64,000 bases of DNA from Phycisphaeraceae bacterium (GCA_019636755.1 JAHBWZ010000004.1:248001-312000); one strand, 5' to 3'; shown: positions 1-7,818, counted from the stretch's first letter. A program made the numbers and translations. Notes: a model not told the origin generated them from the sequence alone.

Positions 1-2
1 GC

Positions 3-1235
3 CGCCCCGTCGTCCTGCACTCCGCGACGATCCATCCGGTCTCGGGCCCGACGATCACGGACGGCTACATCGTCTTCGAGGACGGCGTCATCACCGCCAT
101 CGGCGCCGGCGCCTGGCCGACACCGTTCCGCGCCGAACTGCTCGACGCCGGCGGACTGCACGTCTATCCCGGCCTGATTTCCGCGGACACGCAGCTGGGC
201 CTGACGGAGACGGCGTCGGTCAGCGTCACGATCGACACGTCGGAACTGGGCGACATGACGCCGGAGGTCCGCGCCGCCGTCGCGGTGAATCCCGACAGCG
301 ACCTGCTCCCGGTCACGCGCTCCGCCGGGATCCTCACCGCCGCCACGCTGCCCTTGAGCGGCACGATTTCCGGCCGCGCCTCGCTCATCCGGATGGACGG
401 GTGGACGTGGGAGGACCTCACGATCGATCCGGAGTGCGGCCTCGTGCTCAACTGGCCGCGCACCGAGCCCATCTCCGCGCGGTGGATGAACCGACCGTCC
501 GCGCAGCAGCGCACGGAGATCGAGCAGGAACTGCGGAAGATCGACGACTTCTTCGACGATGCCGAGGCGTACTTCCGCGCCAAGGCAACAGAGAATGGCG
601 CCGAGACGCGCACAGATCTCCGCTTCGAGGCGATGCGCGAGGCGATCGCCGGGCGCATGCCGATCTACATCCGCGCTTCGTCCGCGGGACAGATCGAGTC
701 CGCGGTGGCCTGGGCGATCCGCCGCGGCCTCTCCATCGTGATCGTCGGCGGACACCAGGCCGATCGCGTCACGGACCTGCTCCGTCGTCACAGCATCCCG
801 GTGATCGTGGGCGGCACGCACCGCCTGCCCGACTTCCGCCACGACGCCCACGACCGTCCCTTCCGTCTTCCCGCGGCGCTGCACGAGGCCGGCATCCGCT
901 TCTGCATCGCCTCCGGCGTCGAGACGGCGCACGAACGCCAGTTGCCGCACGTCGCCGCCACCGCCGCGGCCTACGGCCTGCCGAAGGACCTCGCGCTCCG
1001 GGCCGTCACCCTCTCCGCCGCCGAGATCCTGGGCGTCGGCGAACGCCTGGGCTCGCTGGACGTCGGCAAGTCCGCCACGCTGATCGTCACCACCGGCGAC
1101 CCGCTGGAGATCATGACGGACGTGCTGGTCGCATACATCGACGGCCGGCGCCTGGACCTGGGCGACCGGCACAAGATGCTGTACCACAAGTACGCGGAGA
1201 AGTACCGAAGGCTGGGGGTGCTGGGGGAGGAGTGA
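3..1235 (+). CDS. Amidohydrolase-family protein, 5' end outside the window
   Basis: The frame is open from the left edge to a TGA at 1233-1235, giving 410 residues without a start. The first residues (VLHSATIHPVSG...ITDGYIVFEDG) form the small beta domain that opens imidazolonepropionase-like amidohydrolases. The C-terminal part (VTLSAAEILGV, LGSLDVGKSATLIV, TTGDPLE) is the matching closing segment, so the family call is firm. The metal-binding HxH that normally follows P-G-[LF]-I-D is absent: the sequence there reads PGLISADTQLGL. Family members with lost metal ligands are often found beside an intact partner, which would lie to the left of the window. The protein may therefore be non-catalytic. 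No signal peptide can be judged because the start is missing. Confidence 0.8.
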   Translation, partial: RPVVLHSATIHPVSGPTITDGYIVFEDGVITAIGAGAWPTPFRAELLDAGGLHVYPGLISADTQLGLTETASVSVTIDTSELGDMTPEVRAAVAVNPDSDLLPVTRSAGILTAATLPLSGTISGRASLIRMDGWTWEDLTIDPECGLVLNWPRTEPISARWMNRPSAQQRTEIEQELRKIDDFFDDAEAYFRAKATENGAETRTDLRFEAMREAIAGRMPIYIRASSAGQIESAVAWAIRRGLSIVIVGGHQADRVTDLLRRHSIPVIVGGTHRLPDFRHDAHDRPFRLPAALHEAGIRFCIASGVETAHERQLPHVAATAAAYGLPKDLALRAVTLSAAEILGVGERLGSLDVGKSATLIVTTGDPLEIMTDVLVAYIDGRRLDLGDRHKMLYHKYAEKYRRLGVLGEE

Positions 1236-1945
1236 GGTGAGGAGCCGCTGGGGGAGGATGCGATGTCAGCCGCAGCGGTCCTGGCCGGTTCGTGGCGCGA
1301 GACGTTTGATACGGTCATCGCTTCTGCGGAGGTCCGGCTGACGGTGTGTTCGCCGTTCATTTCGGGGTTCGGGGTGAGCGCGGTTCAGTCGGCCAGGACG
1401 GGGCGGTCATGTCTGCTCCCTTCTACCGGCACTCTGCTGGTCCGCGGAACGTGTCAATGCGGCTGAGGCGCGCCGGCTCATGATGCGAGCACTCGCTTCA
1501 GGCGAAAGCGGTGCGTCTCGCTGCTACACGCCGTCATACCGCAACGTGGGTGAGAATCGCCGCGACCTCCGCCGCACCCATCTCCGACGGATGCCGCCAT
1601 CCAGAGGGTCCGGGGTGAAAGCGCAGAACGCCATGATCCATCCCAAGCAGGTCCGTTCGGTGCGGGGGGGAGTAGTGCTTCCGTCGAATCACCGCCGTGA
1701 ATTGCTCCCGGAGCGTCATGGTGGGCGACGATACTGCCGGCTGAAGCCCAGGTGCCGGACCGCAGCCAAAGGGCCCCGGGGTCAGTCTGCAGCCTTGCTC
1801 GAACCGGTGCCGCCCCAGTTCTTCAATCCGCCCCTCTCTGCGCATATCCCCCTCGATCGCCATGTTCTGCGGAAAACCAGTTAACATGGTCGCAGGACGG
1901 TGGTATGGGGAATTCCGCAGAATCAATGGTTCGGCGAGGTGAAAC
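1236..1945. other. Intergenic stretch with one short palindromic repeat, no convincing gene
   Basis: About 700 bases separate the amidohydrolase from the next gene. Open frames exist on both strands, but none has a good ribosome site or a recognisable product. The only structure I see is the palindromic element at 1570-1602, which recurs at 27279-27312. Confidence 0.5.
1570..1602 (-). repeat. Short palindromic (REP/MITE-like) repeat, copy 1
   Basis: Read on the minus strand this element starts GGATGGCGGCATCC, a small hairpin (GGATG/CATCC), continues with GTCGGAGATGGG and ends in GCGGCG. A copy differing at only a few positions lies on the plus strand at 27279-27312. Both copies sit in gene-free DNA, and weaker similarity continues past the core (CTCACCCA shared downstream). 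This fits a small dispersed repeat. Confidence 0.5.
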
Positions 1946-3799
1946 ATGAGCGCACCGGTTCATCGTGATCCGCAGTCCGCTTGGCGGCATTTGTGCGCGT
2001 TGGGCGGCCTTGAGCTCGACGGGCGAGACGAGGGCCTCGACGAGCGCATCCTCAACCGTCTCGACCCCCGGGCACATTCGCTTGAGCAGGCACTCGCCGC
2101 GGCCGACATGGCGTCATTTGTCCGAGCATTCTTTGAAGCGATTCATCCGTACGTCGCCATGTTCCGGGATATCCTGGATTTCTTCGAGCACGCCGACGCA
2201 ACGCGCGGAGAATCCCAATGGACGCTTCAAGTTGATGACATTGATCTCGGTCTGCAGCACTTTCGGGAATGGCTAGCCACGTGGGATGGCATCGCCAGGA
2301 CGGCGGTAACTGTTCCGGCCATTGACGCGAAGGCCGTGTGGCAATTGTGGGGGGTCTTGCAGGAACGGCAGGCAGTCCAGGATCAGATCCAAAAGTCATT
2401 CCAGAACAAGCCGCTCACCATTTCGAATGACGCTCGGCAGTGGGTTTCCGCCTACAAGCAAGGAACCTACTTGCCATTGCCAAAATCTCTGAGCCCATCA
2501 CAATGCCCACCCGCGTTGGCCAAGGCCGCGTCGATCGCCCTTGGTGTGTTGCAACGATTACTGGATCAAGGGCTGACGCCGGCCGCTCTCAAGGACCAAT
2601 ACGACAAGCACCGTCGGGATGTCCACGCCCGCGAGGGCCACAACATCTACGACCCCTCTGACGGCTTTGACCTCTGGACCATTGCGCAACATGAGACCGA
2701 CCATTGGTTGCGATCATTCGTCGTCGCCTTGTCCGCGGCTTCGCAGCTGCTGAAATCTGAATTGACTGCGGTAGGCAAGGAGCTCGACGCAATCACTGAC
2801 CGGTTTCCCATGCGGCCCGTGCAGGTCAATGTGACCGTCGGGGATCTTGAGTCGGTTCTGTCGTTGCCGGTTTGGGAAAAGCGGTTCGACCTCTATTCGG
2901 TCTGGATCGCCACGGAGGTCATTCGTGCCCTGAAGGGACATGACGTCGAAATCCATCACGATCATGGTCGGATTGCGTTCGCCTTCAATGAGACGACATT
3001 GGCCACAATTCACTCGTCGCCCGGCCCGTTCAAGCTAATCAGTGAACGCCGAATCCCGCTAGCGAACCCACGCGGCGAGGGCCGAAAGGGAGGAGTGCAG
3101 CCAGACCACGGGCTCTGGACTACGAAGGACGGAAGAGAAGTTTGCAAGATGGTGATCGAGGTCAAACACTACAAGAACTCGTCCAAGGCCAAGTTCGTCG
3201 ATGTGTTTGAGGATTATGCCCGCGCGCTGCCGGACGGGCACATCTACCTCGTCAATCACGGCCCGGTCGGTCTTGCCCTATCGGAGGTGTCCAGGACGAT
3301 TCGCAATCGTTGCAACGCCATCGGCCACCTGACCTCGTCGAATAGTGAATCACGCGAAGAGCTCGCGTCTGCCGTCCGGAAATGTGTTGGCGAGCCGATC
3401 CCGCGCTGGCCGGCCGCCACCGAGCCCCTGAACTCCTCAAAGGTCCTCTTGGTCGACGTCTCCGGCTCGATGACTACTACCATGCGGTCTGAGGCCATGC
3501 ATTCGTTTGTTCGCCTTCTCGCCGAAAAGGAGTTGCCCGCGAAGCTCGTGGCAGCCGACCAAGAGATAATCGGCGCATGGGACACCGGCAAAGCTGGTTT
3601 TGAAGAACTACTTCGCTTGGAAGGAGGCTCCACCGAGCTGAGCCAACCTGTCGCGGAACTGTTGAAGACTCATGAATCCGTCCTGCTCATTACGGACGGA
3701 GAAGGAGCAGCGACCATTCAAGGCGTCAATGTGACGCCGCATACGGCGCAGGCCGTGGCGCCGCCCGGCATTGAAGTTCATCTTTGCAGAAAGCGATGA
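1946..3799 (+). CDS. PD-(D/E)XK nuclease-like domain fused to a C-terminal VWA domain
   Basis: A 617-residue soluble protein without signal peptide or membrane segments. The first ~300 residues are mainly helical and unrecognised. Residues about 310-440 look like a restriction-endonuclease fold: LPVWEKRFDLYSVW, then QPDH with Asp387 and VIEVKHYK with Glu405 and Lys407, the D...ExK pattern. Residues about 498-617 look like a von Willebrand A domain with the MIDAS motif Asp504-x-Ser506-x-Ser508 (LLVDVSGSM), a Thr in GGSTEL and a late Asp in LLITDGEG. The start is the ATG after a weak GAGGTGAA. An attC-like site follows about 100 bases after the stop, so this may be the gene of an integron-type cassette. 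Nuclease plus VWA suggests a defence or DNA-processing role. That is inference; the fusion itself is read from the sequence. Confidence 0.6.
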   Translation: MSAPVHRDPQSAWRHLCALGGLELDGRDEGLDERILNRLDPRAHSLEQALAAADMASFVRAFFEAIHPYVAMFRDILDFFEHADATRGESQWTLQVDDIDLGLQHFREWLATWDGIARTAVTVPAIDAKAVWQLWGVLQERQAVQDQIQKSFQNKPLTISNDARQWVSAYKQGTYLPLPKSLSPSQCPPALAKAASIALGVLQRLLDQGLTPAALKDQYDKHRRDVHAREGHNIYDPSDGFDLWTIAQHETDHWLRSFVVALSAASQLLKSELTAVGKELDAITDRFPMRPVQVNVTVGDLESVLSLPVWEKRFDLYSVWIATEVIRALKGHDVEIHHDHGRIAFAFNETTLATIHSSPGPFKLISERRIPLANPRGEGRKGGVQPDHGLWTTKDGREVCKMVIEVKHYKNSSKAKFVDVFEDYARALPDGHIYLVNHGPVGLALSEVSRTIRNRCNAIGHLTSSNSESREELASAVRKCVGEPIPRWPAATEPLNSSKVLLVDVSGSMTTTMRSEAMHSFVRLLAEKELPAKLVAADQEIIGAWDTGKAGFEELLRLEGGSTELSQPVAELLKTHESVLLITDGEGAATIQGVNVTPHTAQAVAPPGIEVHLCRKR

Positions 3800-3903
3800 T
3801 CAGTACCACAGACCCCGGGCGCGACCTGCGCGGGAAGCAAGAGGATTCCACTCCGGTTCGTCGCCGACAGTCGCTTAGACTCGGAGTATTTGTGAGCGTA
3901 GCC

Positions 3904-3994
3904 GCCGAACAAGGGGATGAAGGCGAGCGGGGGCAAGGTCGGTTGCCGGTAGCGACGTCATCCCGTCCCCGCCGCCTTATCCCAGTCGTTAGGC
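3904..3994 (+). other. attC: Candidate integron attC recombination site
   Basis: The right core is GTTAGGC (3988-3994), which fits GTTRRRY exactly. The left core is GCCGAAC (3904-3910), complementary to it at six of seven positions. The inner arms GGGATGAAGGCGAGCGGGG (3912-3930) and CCCCGCCGCCTTATCCC pair along their length, apart from one extra G and one extra A on the left arm. Such one-sided unpaired bases are the hallmark of attC sites. The next gene begins 18 bases after the right core with a strong ribosome site, as in gene cassettes. The mismatch in the left core and the absence of an integrase in the window are the weak points. Confidence 0.6.
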
Positions 3995-4012
3995 ATCGCA
4001 AAGGAGGGGCTC

Positions 4013-4636
4013 GTGGCTTACGACAAGAAGGCGTGGCGATCAAGGATCGGTGAACGTACCGATCTCTCGTGTCAAGTCGTCCATCTCACTCGCGATACCA
4101 GCCAGGCCAAGGTGGTTGACGTGCTCTACAACATCGCGTCATCAAGCCGACTTCTTGCGAGTCAGCCCACGTCAGGCTTCATTTGCGGCAATCGTCCAGC
4201 AGTGTGCTTCCAAGACGCACCTCTCGTCAGCATCTGTCAGAACGTGTACTACGAGCAGAAGTATCGCAAGGCCAATCCAACGGCCAAGATGCGTTATCTA
4301 GCCTGTGGCATTGCGCTGCCAAAGGAGTACGTCTATCGGAAGGGCGCTCGCCCGGTGCTCTATGACAGGACCATCGATGCAAAGAGGATCCTGCCGAAGG
4401 ACGAATGGTGGCGCATCGTCAACTTTGACTTGTCGGATGACGCATCCTTCATCGACTGGACACACGAGAGAGAGTGGAGAGCGCCAGGTGACTTCGAGTT
4501 CGACCTCGGTGAGGCCACTCTCTTGTTTGTCAATCATGGCACGTTGAAGTGCTTCGCCAAGATTTGCGAATCAAAGTCGTCTGATTGCCTACTTCAGGCG
4601 AAAGGCATCGTCGTCATGGACAACCTCCTATTCTGA
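4013..4636 (+). CDS. Cassette-type gene, unknown protein; ADP-ribosyltransferase-like fold possible
   Basis: A 207-residue protein starting at GTG 4013, chosen because AAAGGAGGGG (3999-4008) lies at ideal distance and the attC core ends at 3994. It has no signal peptide or membrane segment. Visible blocks are VVHLTR near the N-terminus, NRPAVCFQDAPL in the first half, KGARPVLYD in the middle and DWTHEREWRAPGDF late. I recall this block order from uncharacterised prophage and island proteins related to DUF2971 or DarT-type (DUF4433) families, where the early His and a late E-x-E would be catalytic. That likeness is only by pattern. Composition is less GC-rich than the core genes. Eighteen bases after the stop the sequence GCCTA is cut by an IS630 insertion, possibly destroying this cassette's own attC site. 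Confidence 0.45.
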   Translation: MAYDKKAWRSRIGERTDLSCQVVHLTRDTSQAKVVDVLYNIASSSRLLASQPTSGFICGNRPAVCFQDAPLVSICQNVYYEQKYRKANPTAKMRYLACGIALPKEYVYRKGARPVLYDRTIDAKRILPKDEWWRIVNFDLSDDASFIDWTHEREWRAPGDFEFDLGEATLLFVNHGTLKCFAKICESKSSDCLLQAKGIVVMDNLLF

Positions 4637-4656
4637 GGCGGGTCGAGCGACGCCTA

Positions 4657-5752
4657 TTGACCTTTGAATAATCCTGTGACGGCATCAGAGGGGCAGTCGC
4701 GCATGGTTGAAGAAGGATCGAAGGAGCTGTTGAGAGCGAGATGTCCGTCGGAAGGAGTCGACGACTTCGTGACCGAGTGCCGTGATGTTGTCCGGGATGT
4801 AGTTGGCCAGATCGGTGTACTTGGCCCGATTCCACACCTGCTCATCGGGGTTGAGATCTGGCGCGTACGGTGGCAGCCACTCGAAGTGGATGCGGTCGCC
4901 GTAACGCGCTCGCAGTTCCCTTGCGGCAGCGCGATGGACGTTGAGCCGATCGAGCACGACCACGAGTCGGCGACGCGTCCGGCGAAGCAACCATGCCATG
5001 AACGCGGCGAAGTGTTCGGTCCTGACATTGTGGGTGAGGACATCGAAGTAGAGGCCGAGCCGGCGCGAACGCGGCGAGACGGTGATCGCGGAGATTGCCG
5101 AGAGTCGGTCGCGCCGATCCCAGGTCCGATGAATGGGCGTCTGACCTCGTGGCGCCCGCGACCGACGCACGGTCGGCTGGAGCATGAAGCCGGAATCGTC
5201 GACAAAGGCGATCGTGCTACGGGTTCGCCGCGCGCTTTCTTTACGCGCGGCCACTCGACCTGACGCCACGCGACAACTGCCGCGTCGTTGCGCTCGCGTG
5301 CCAGACGCTCGGGCTTCTGGCATGACCAGCCCATGCGCCGAAGCACATGCCAGACTCCGGACGGATCGAACGTCACGCCGAAGCGTCGTTCGATCACCTC
5401 GGCGACCCGTTCGAGCGTCCAGAGTTCCGTCGGGAACCCGAGTTTGCGCGGACCACGCAGCAGGAGCTTGGCGAGTTGCTCGGTCTGGCGATCGTTCAGC
5501 TTCCTTGGTCGGCCGGGGTGACGCTTCTGCTTCAGACCGTCCTCGCCGCGCTCCCGCCGCTTCTTCGCCCAGGTTGCGACCGACGAGTGCGCGACTCCGA
5601 GCATCCTCGCGACCTCGGCCTGGGTGTGTCCCTTGTCGAGCAACGACATCGCCCGGAATCGTCGACGCTCCGCGTCGTTCTGTGAAAGACGTCCTGTCAT
5701 GAATGCCGATATCGTCCATTGACAGCGAGTCGCGCCACATTTCACTGGTCAA
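4657..5752 (-). mobile_element. IS630-type insertion sequence, about 1.1 kb
   Basis: The element carries an IS630-type transposase and is bounded by TA on both sides (4655-4656 and 5753-5754), the TA target duplication of this family. The ends read inward as TTGACCTTTGAATAAT (left) and TTGACCAGTGAAATGT (right), an imperfect inverted repeat. The left flank is the end of the cassette gene (GCC-TA). The right flank is the 3' part of a duplicated immunity gene. The two flanks do not restore one sequence, so the element sits on a rearrangement junction. Confidence 0.85.
4685..5700 (-). CDS. IS630-family transposase in two frames, -1 frameshift
   Basis: The upstream frame starts at ATG 5700 (MTGRLSQND) and encodes the helix-turn-helix part (AEVARMLGVAHSSVATW) and the linker up to VEWPRVKKARGE. 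The catalytic DDE part lies in the -1 frame: IAFVDDSGF, VVLDRLNVH and PPYAPDLNPDEQVW, ending at the TGA at 4685-4687. The frames overlap around 5240, where the message reads GTAAAGAAAGCG. Slippage of tRNA-Lys from AAG to AAA on A-AAG would join them. IS630 elements are known to use programmed -1 frameshifting, so this may be functional and not decayed. Both catalytic Asp residues and the Glu (in NPDEQVW) are present. A true frameshift mutation cannot be excluded. Confidence 0.8.
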
Positions 5753-6094
5753 TAGTGGCACTGTCGATCCGGAGTACCTGAGCTCAGTGACTTGGCCGGC
5801 GTCGGACCGCGAGGATCCACATGGATGGAAGGGGCACTTGAGGGAGGCATCGAGGAGACTTGCGAGGGGTGAAGCTGGAACGGCGCTCGTCCTTGCTCGG
5901 AATGCGCGGCACCTATGGTGGCGTGCCGACTGGCGATCAGGGCGGAATGTGATTCGAGAGACATCAACGGTTCTGTCTGCGGCATACGGATCCCTCCATC
6001 GGCAACACCTGGCCGCACGTGTCGTCAGTCGCACAGACTGGGCGCTTGAGCATGTCCGATGATCGAGTGGTCCGCCTCCGCCCAACGTTCCGAA
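5753..6094 (+). repeat. 342-bp exact direct repeat, copy 1 (other copy 13869-14210)
   Basis: Read base by base, the two segments are identical over 342 positions. They begin exactly at the TA used by the IS630 element and end at GTTCCGAA, after which the copies drop to partial similarity. The spacing is 8116 bases. The repeat contains the last third of the immunity gene found intact at 13330-14178 plus 32 bases beyond its stop. Confidence 0.95.
5755..6062 (+). pseudogene. 3' fragment of the SUKH-like immunity gene, cut by IS630
   Basis: About 102 codons, identical to the C-terminal third of the intact gene at 13330-14178, from the codons for GTVDPEYLSSV to the terminal LEHVR and the TGA at 6060-6062. 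The 5' two thirds are missing and the IS630 end replaces them. There is no start codon of its own with a ribosome site near the junction. Silent immunity-gene fragments are common in polymorphic toxin loci. Here the exact identity suggests a recent duplication or gene conversion. Confidence 0.85.
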
Positions 6095-6490
6095 AAGGGG
6101 TTATTCTCGGGGAGCTTTCACGACCGCCGCGAACTCGCGGCGGTCGTGTGGTTTACGGCCAAGTCCGGAGCCGTGACATCGGGCTGATCGCGTCAATCTC
6201 CCGCAGTTGCGGGCGTTTCTGACCTCCAGCCCCGAGCCGCCGCGCTCTCGGTTCCGAAGCCGAATCTCGGGGTCCGAGCGCAACCGTCACGGTTCCTCTC
6301 GGGCCACCGAGCGCAACCCTCTCGGACTCTCGCGCTCTCTGGTTGACACCTCGCGTGAGGTTAACAGCAGGGTTCCTCTCGGGGGCCTTTCATGGGGGCA
6401 CGGTTGCGCTTTCGGCGAGGCCACTACGCCGGGCCGTCAAGGCTTCGAAACACCGATGGATGCCCATGTCGCGGGCGATCACGCCCACCT
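6095..6490. repeat. Hairpin-rich non-coding tract with twin imperfect palindromes, copy 1
   Basis: After the exact repeat the tract stays related to 14211-14515, but with many changes. It holds a perfect 13-bp stem with loop AACT (6119-6148), CCCGCA/TGCGGG, then two stem-loops with the same arms: CCGAGCGCAACC (6274-6285) with GGTTCCTCTCGG (6291-6302), and CCGAGCGCAACC (6307-6318) with GGTTCCTCTCGG (6371-6382). The arms carry matched mismatches. No T-run follows, so these are not classical terminators. I see no gene here. Confidence 0.7.
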
Positions 6491-7660
6491 TCAGAGATGC
6501 GGCCACGGTGGCCGCTGCTTGTACTTCTCGGGGTGGGCCTTCACGTAGTCCATCGCCCGATTGAACTCTTTCGCGATGTTGCCAACCGAAGACTCGCCCG
6601 TTGGCTTTGATCTCCATGCCCTGCGAGGCTGCGGCGGTTTACCCCACGCCTTCTCATACATCCTGCATATGAGCGATGAAGTCGGAGGCACGAGCAGCTC
6701 AGGGGCAGGCTCGCCGTCGGACGATCGCAACGCCTCCAGCCGATCAGCCTCTTTCTCAAGTGCAGTCCGAAAGTCGGTAGCGAGCACGAACTGCTGGTCA
6801 GCCTCGATCAACAGCGGCGCCAATCGACCATGGGTTCCCTCGTCGCCCGAGATGAAGATCGGCGCGAACGGCAGGTAGAGCAGATACTCCACATCGACGC
6901 GGTTGGTGGCGCGAGTGCCGACAAGTCCGCTCCCGAGAGCGAGGTAGAAGGTCAGGAAGGTGCGAATGCAGTGTCGCGAGAACCTCGCTTGGGACTGCCA
7001 CGTCGAAGCGCGCACCCCTGTCCATCGCTTGAGCAATTGACGCTGCTTCTCGCGATCCGTCGTGATCTCCTCCACGAGAAGCGTGAGGAGAAAATACTGC
7101 AGGCTCGGGTCGGTGAGCACCTTGTCGACGATCGACTTGAGCTCGTCGAATGTCTCGGCTGGTTGGCGAGCAGGGCCGAATCGGCGCTTGAATGTGTTCA
7201 GGTCGATTGCCTTTGTTAGCCGGCGCCAGGCTTGGGCGTATTCGGCGTCCGAGGGCGTCCACTCGCCAACCTGCCAGCGCAGGAGAGCATCAGCCTCGGG
7301 TTGCTGATCGATCGGGGCGACGTAACCACCGGACGGCATGGGAACGCGGTGGGCGCCGTCCACCATCGCCCGTCGGTTGCCAGCGGACGGATACTTGTCG
7401 AGACGGTACCCCGACAACTCTCCCAGGCAGACTTTTCTCCAGTCCATCGTGACGATCGAGTCGAACGGATGGGCCTTCGTCGCCAGCGCCCGCACCTTGG
7501 TCTCGTCACACCGCCCCAACCGTGCCTTCTCAATGTCACCGCACACCTCCCATACGAGGATCGGCGTCACGACGGTATAGAAGTGGTCCGACTGCACGCG
7601 GAGCGCGCGGTCACCGATCGACTCCACCGCCGACTTGTCGAGGATGATGGAAGGTCCCAT
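6491..7660 (-). CDS. PIN-like domain protein, possible toxin or RNase
   Basis: A 389-residue protein. ATG 7660 is chosen over the ATG 12 codons upstream because GGAGGA lies just before it and the product then begins MGPSIILDKSAVESI, with the early Asp (Asp8) expected in a PIN fold. The next block, TPILVWEVCGDIEKA, supplies a second acidic residue. Late in the protein VEYLLYLPFAPIFISGDEGTH resembles the final strand-plus-Asp region of PIN-like proteins. The middle (residues ~120-250) is helical and unrecognised. There is no signal peptide. It is the only minus-strand host-type gene in the accessory region, standing between the hairpin tract and the 25-bp repeat, and has no obvious antitoxin next to it. 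The family call is by motif order only. Confidence 0.45.
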   Translation of the reverse strand: MGPSIILDKSAVESIGDRALRVQSDHFYTVVTPILVWEVCGDIEKARLGRCDETKVRALATKAHPFDSIVTMDWRKVCLGELSGYRLDKYPSAGNRRAMVDGAHRVPMPSGGYVAPIDQQPEADALLRWQVGEWTPSDAEYAQAWRRLTKAIDLNTFKRRFGPARQPAETFDELKSIVDKVLTDPSLQYFLLTLLVEEITTDREKQRQLLKRWTGVRASTWQSQARFSRHCIRTFLTFYLALGSGLVGTRATNRVDVEYLLYLPFAPIFISGDEGTHGRLAPLLIEADQQFVLATDFRTALEKEADRLEALRSSDGEPAPELLVPPTSSLICRMYEKAWGKPPQPRRAWRSKPTGESSVGNIAKEFNRAMDYVKAHPEKYKQRPPWPHL

Positions 7661-7709
7661 GCCGCCATTATCCTCCGGCTGCCACGATCTGCGCAACTCC
7701 GCCCTGCCG

Positions 7710-7734
7710 TCGCGTAGGTATCCAGTAGGCGGCT
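7710..7734 (+). repeat. 25-bp direct repeat, left copy; candidate island attachment site
   Basis: A 25-base sequence beginning TCGCGTAGGTATCCAGTAGG is repeated without change at 20040-20064, in the same orientation and 12,330 bases away. After the identical core, GGTTAACAG here matches GGTCAGCAG there in part. The two copies enclose the DUF2924/recombinase module, the toxin locus and the copper operon, which is the layout expected for attL/attR of an integrated element. Confidence 0.6.
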
Positions 7735-7818
7735 GCGGTTAACAGCCGCTCCTGAACCCCGAGCACAACCCACGACCACGGATGGTCGCGCGTTCAACGC
7801 TCCCGCAAGGAGTCCGCG

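Noticed and set aside
1480-1884. A 134-codon plus-strand frame in the first intergenic region
   Set aside because: No ribosome site or family, and it runs through the palindromic repeat.
6080-6086. GCCCAAC after the immunity-gene tail as an attC left core
   Set aside because: It fits RYYYAAC, but no GTTGGGC-like partner follows within 150 bases in either copy.
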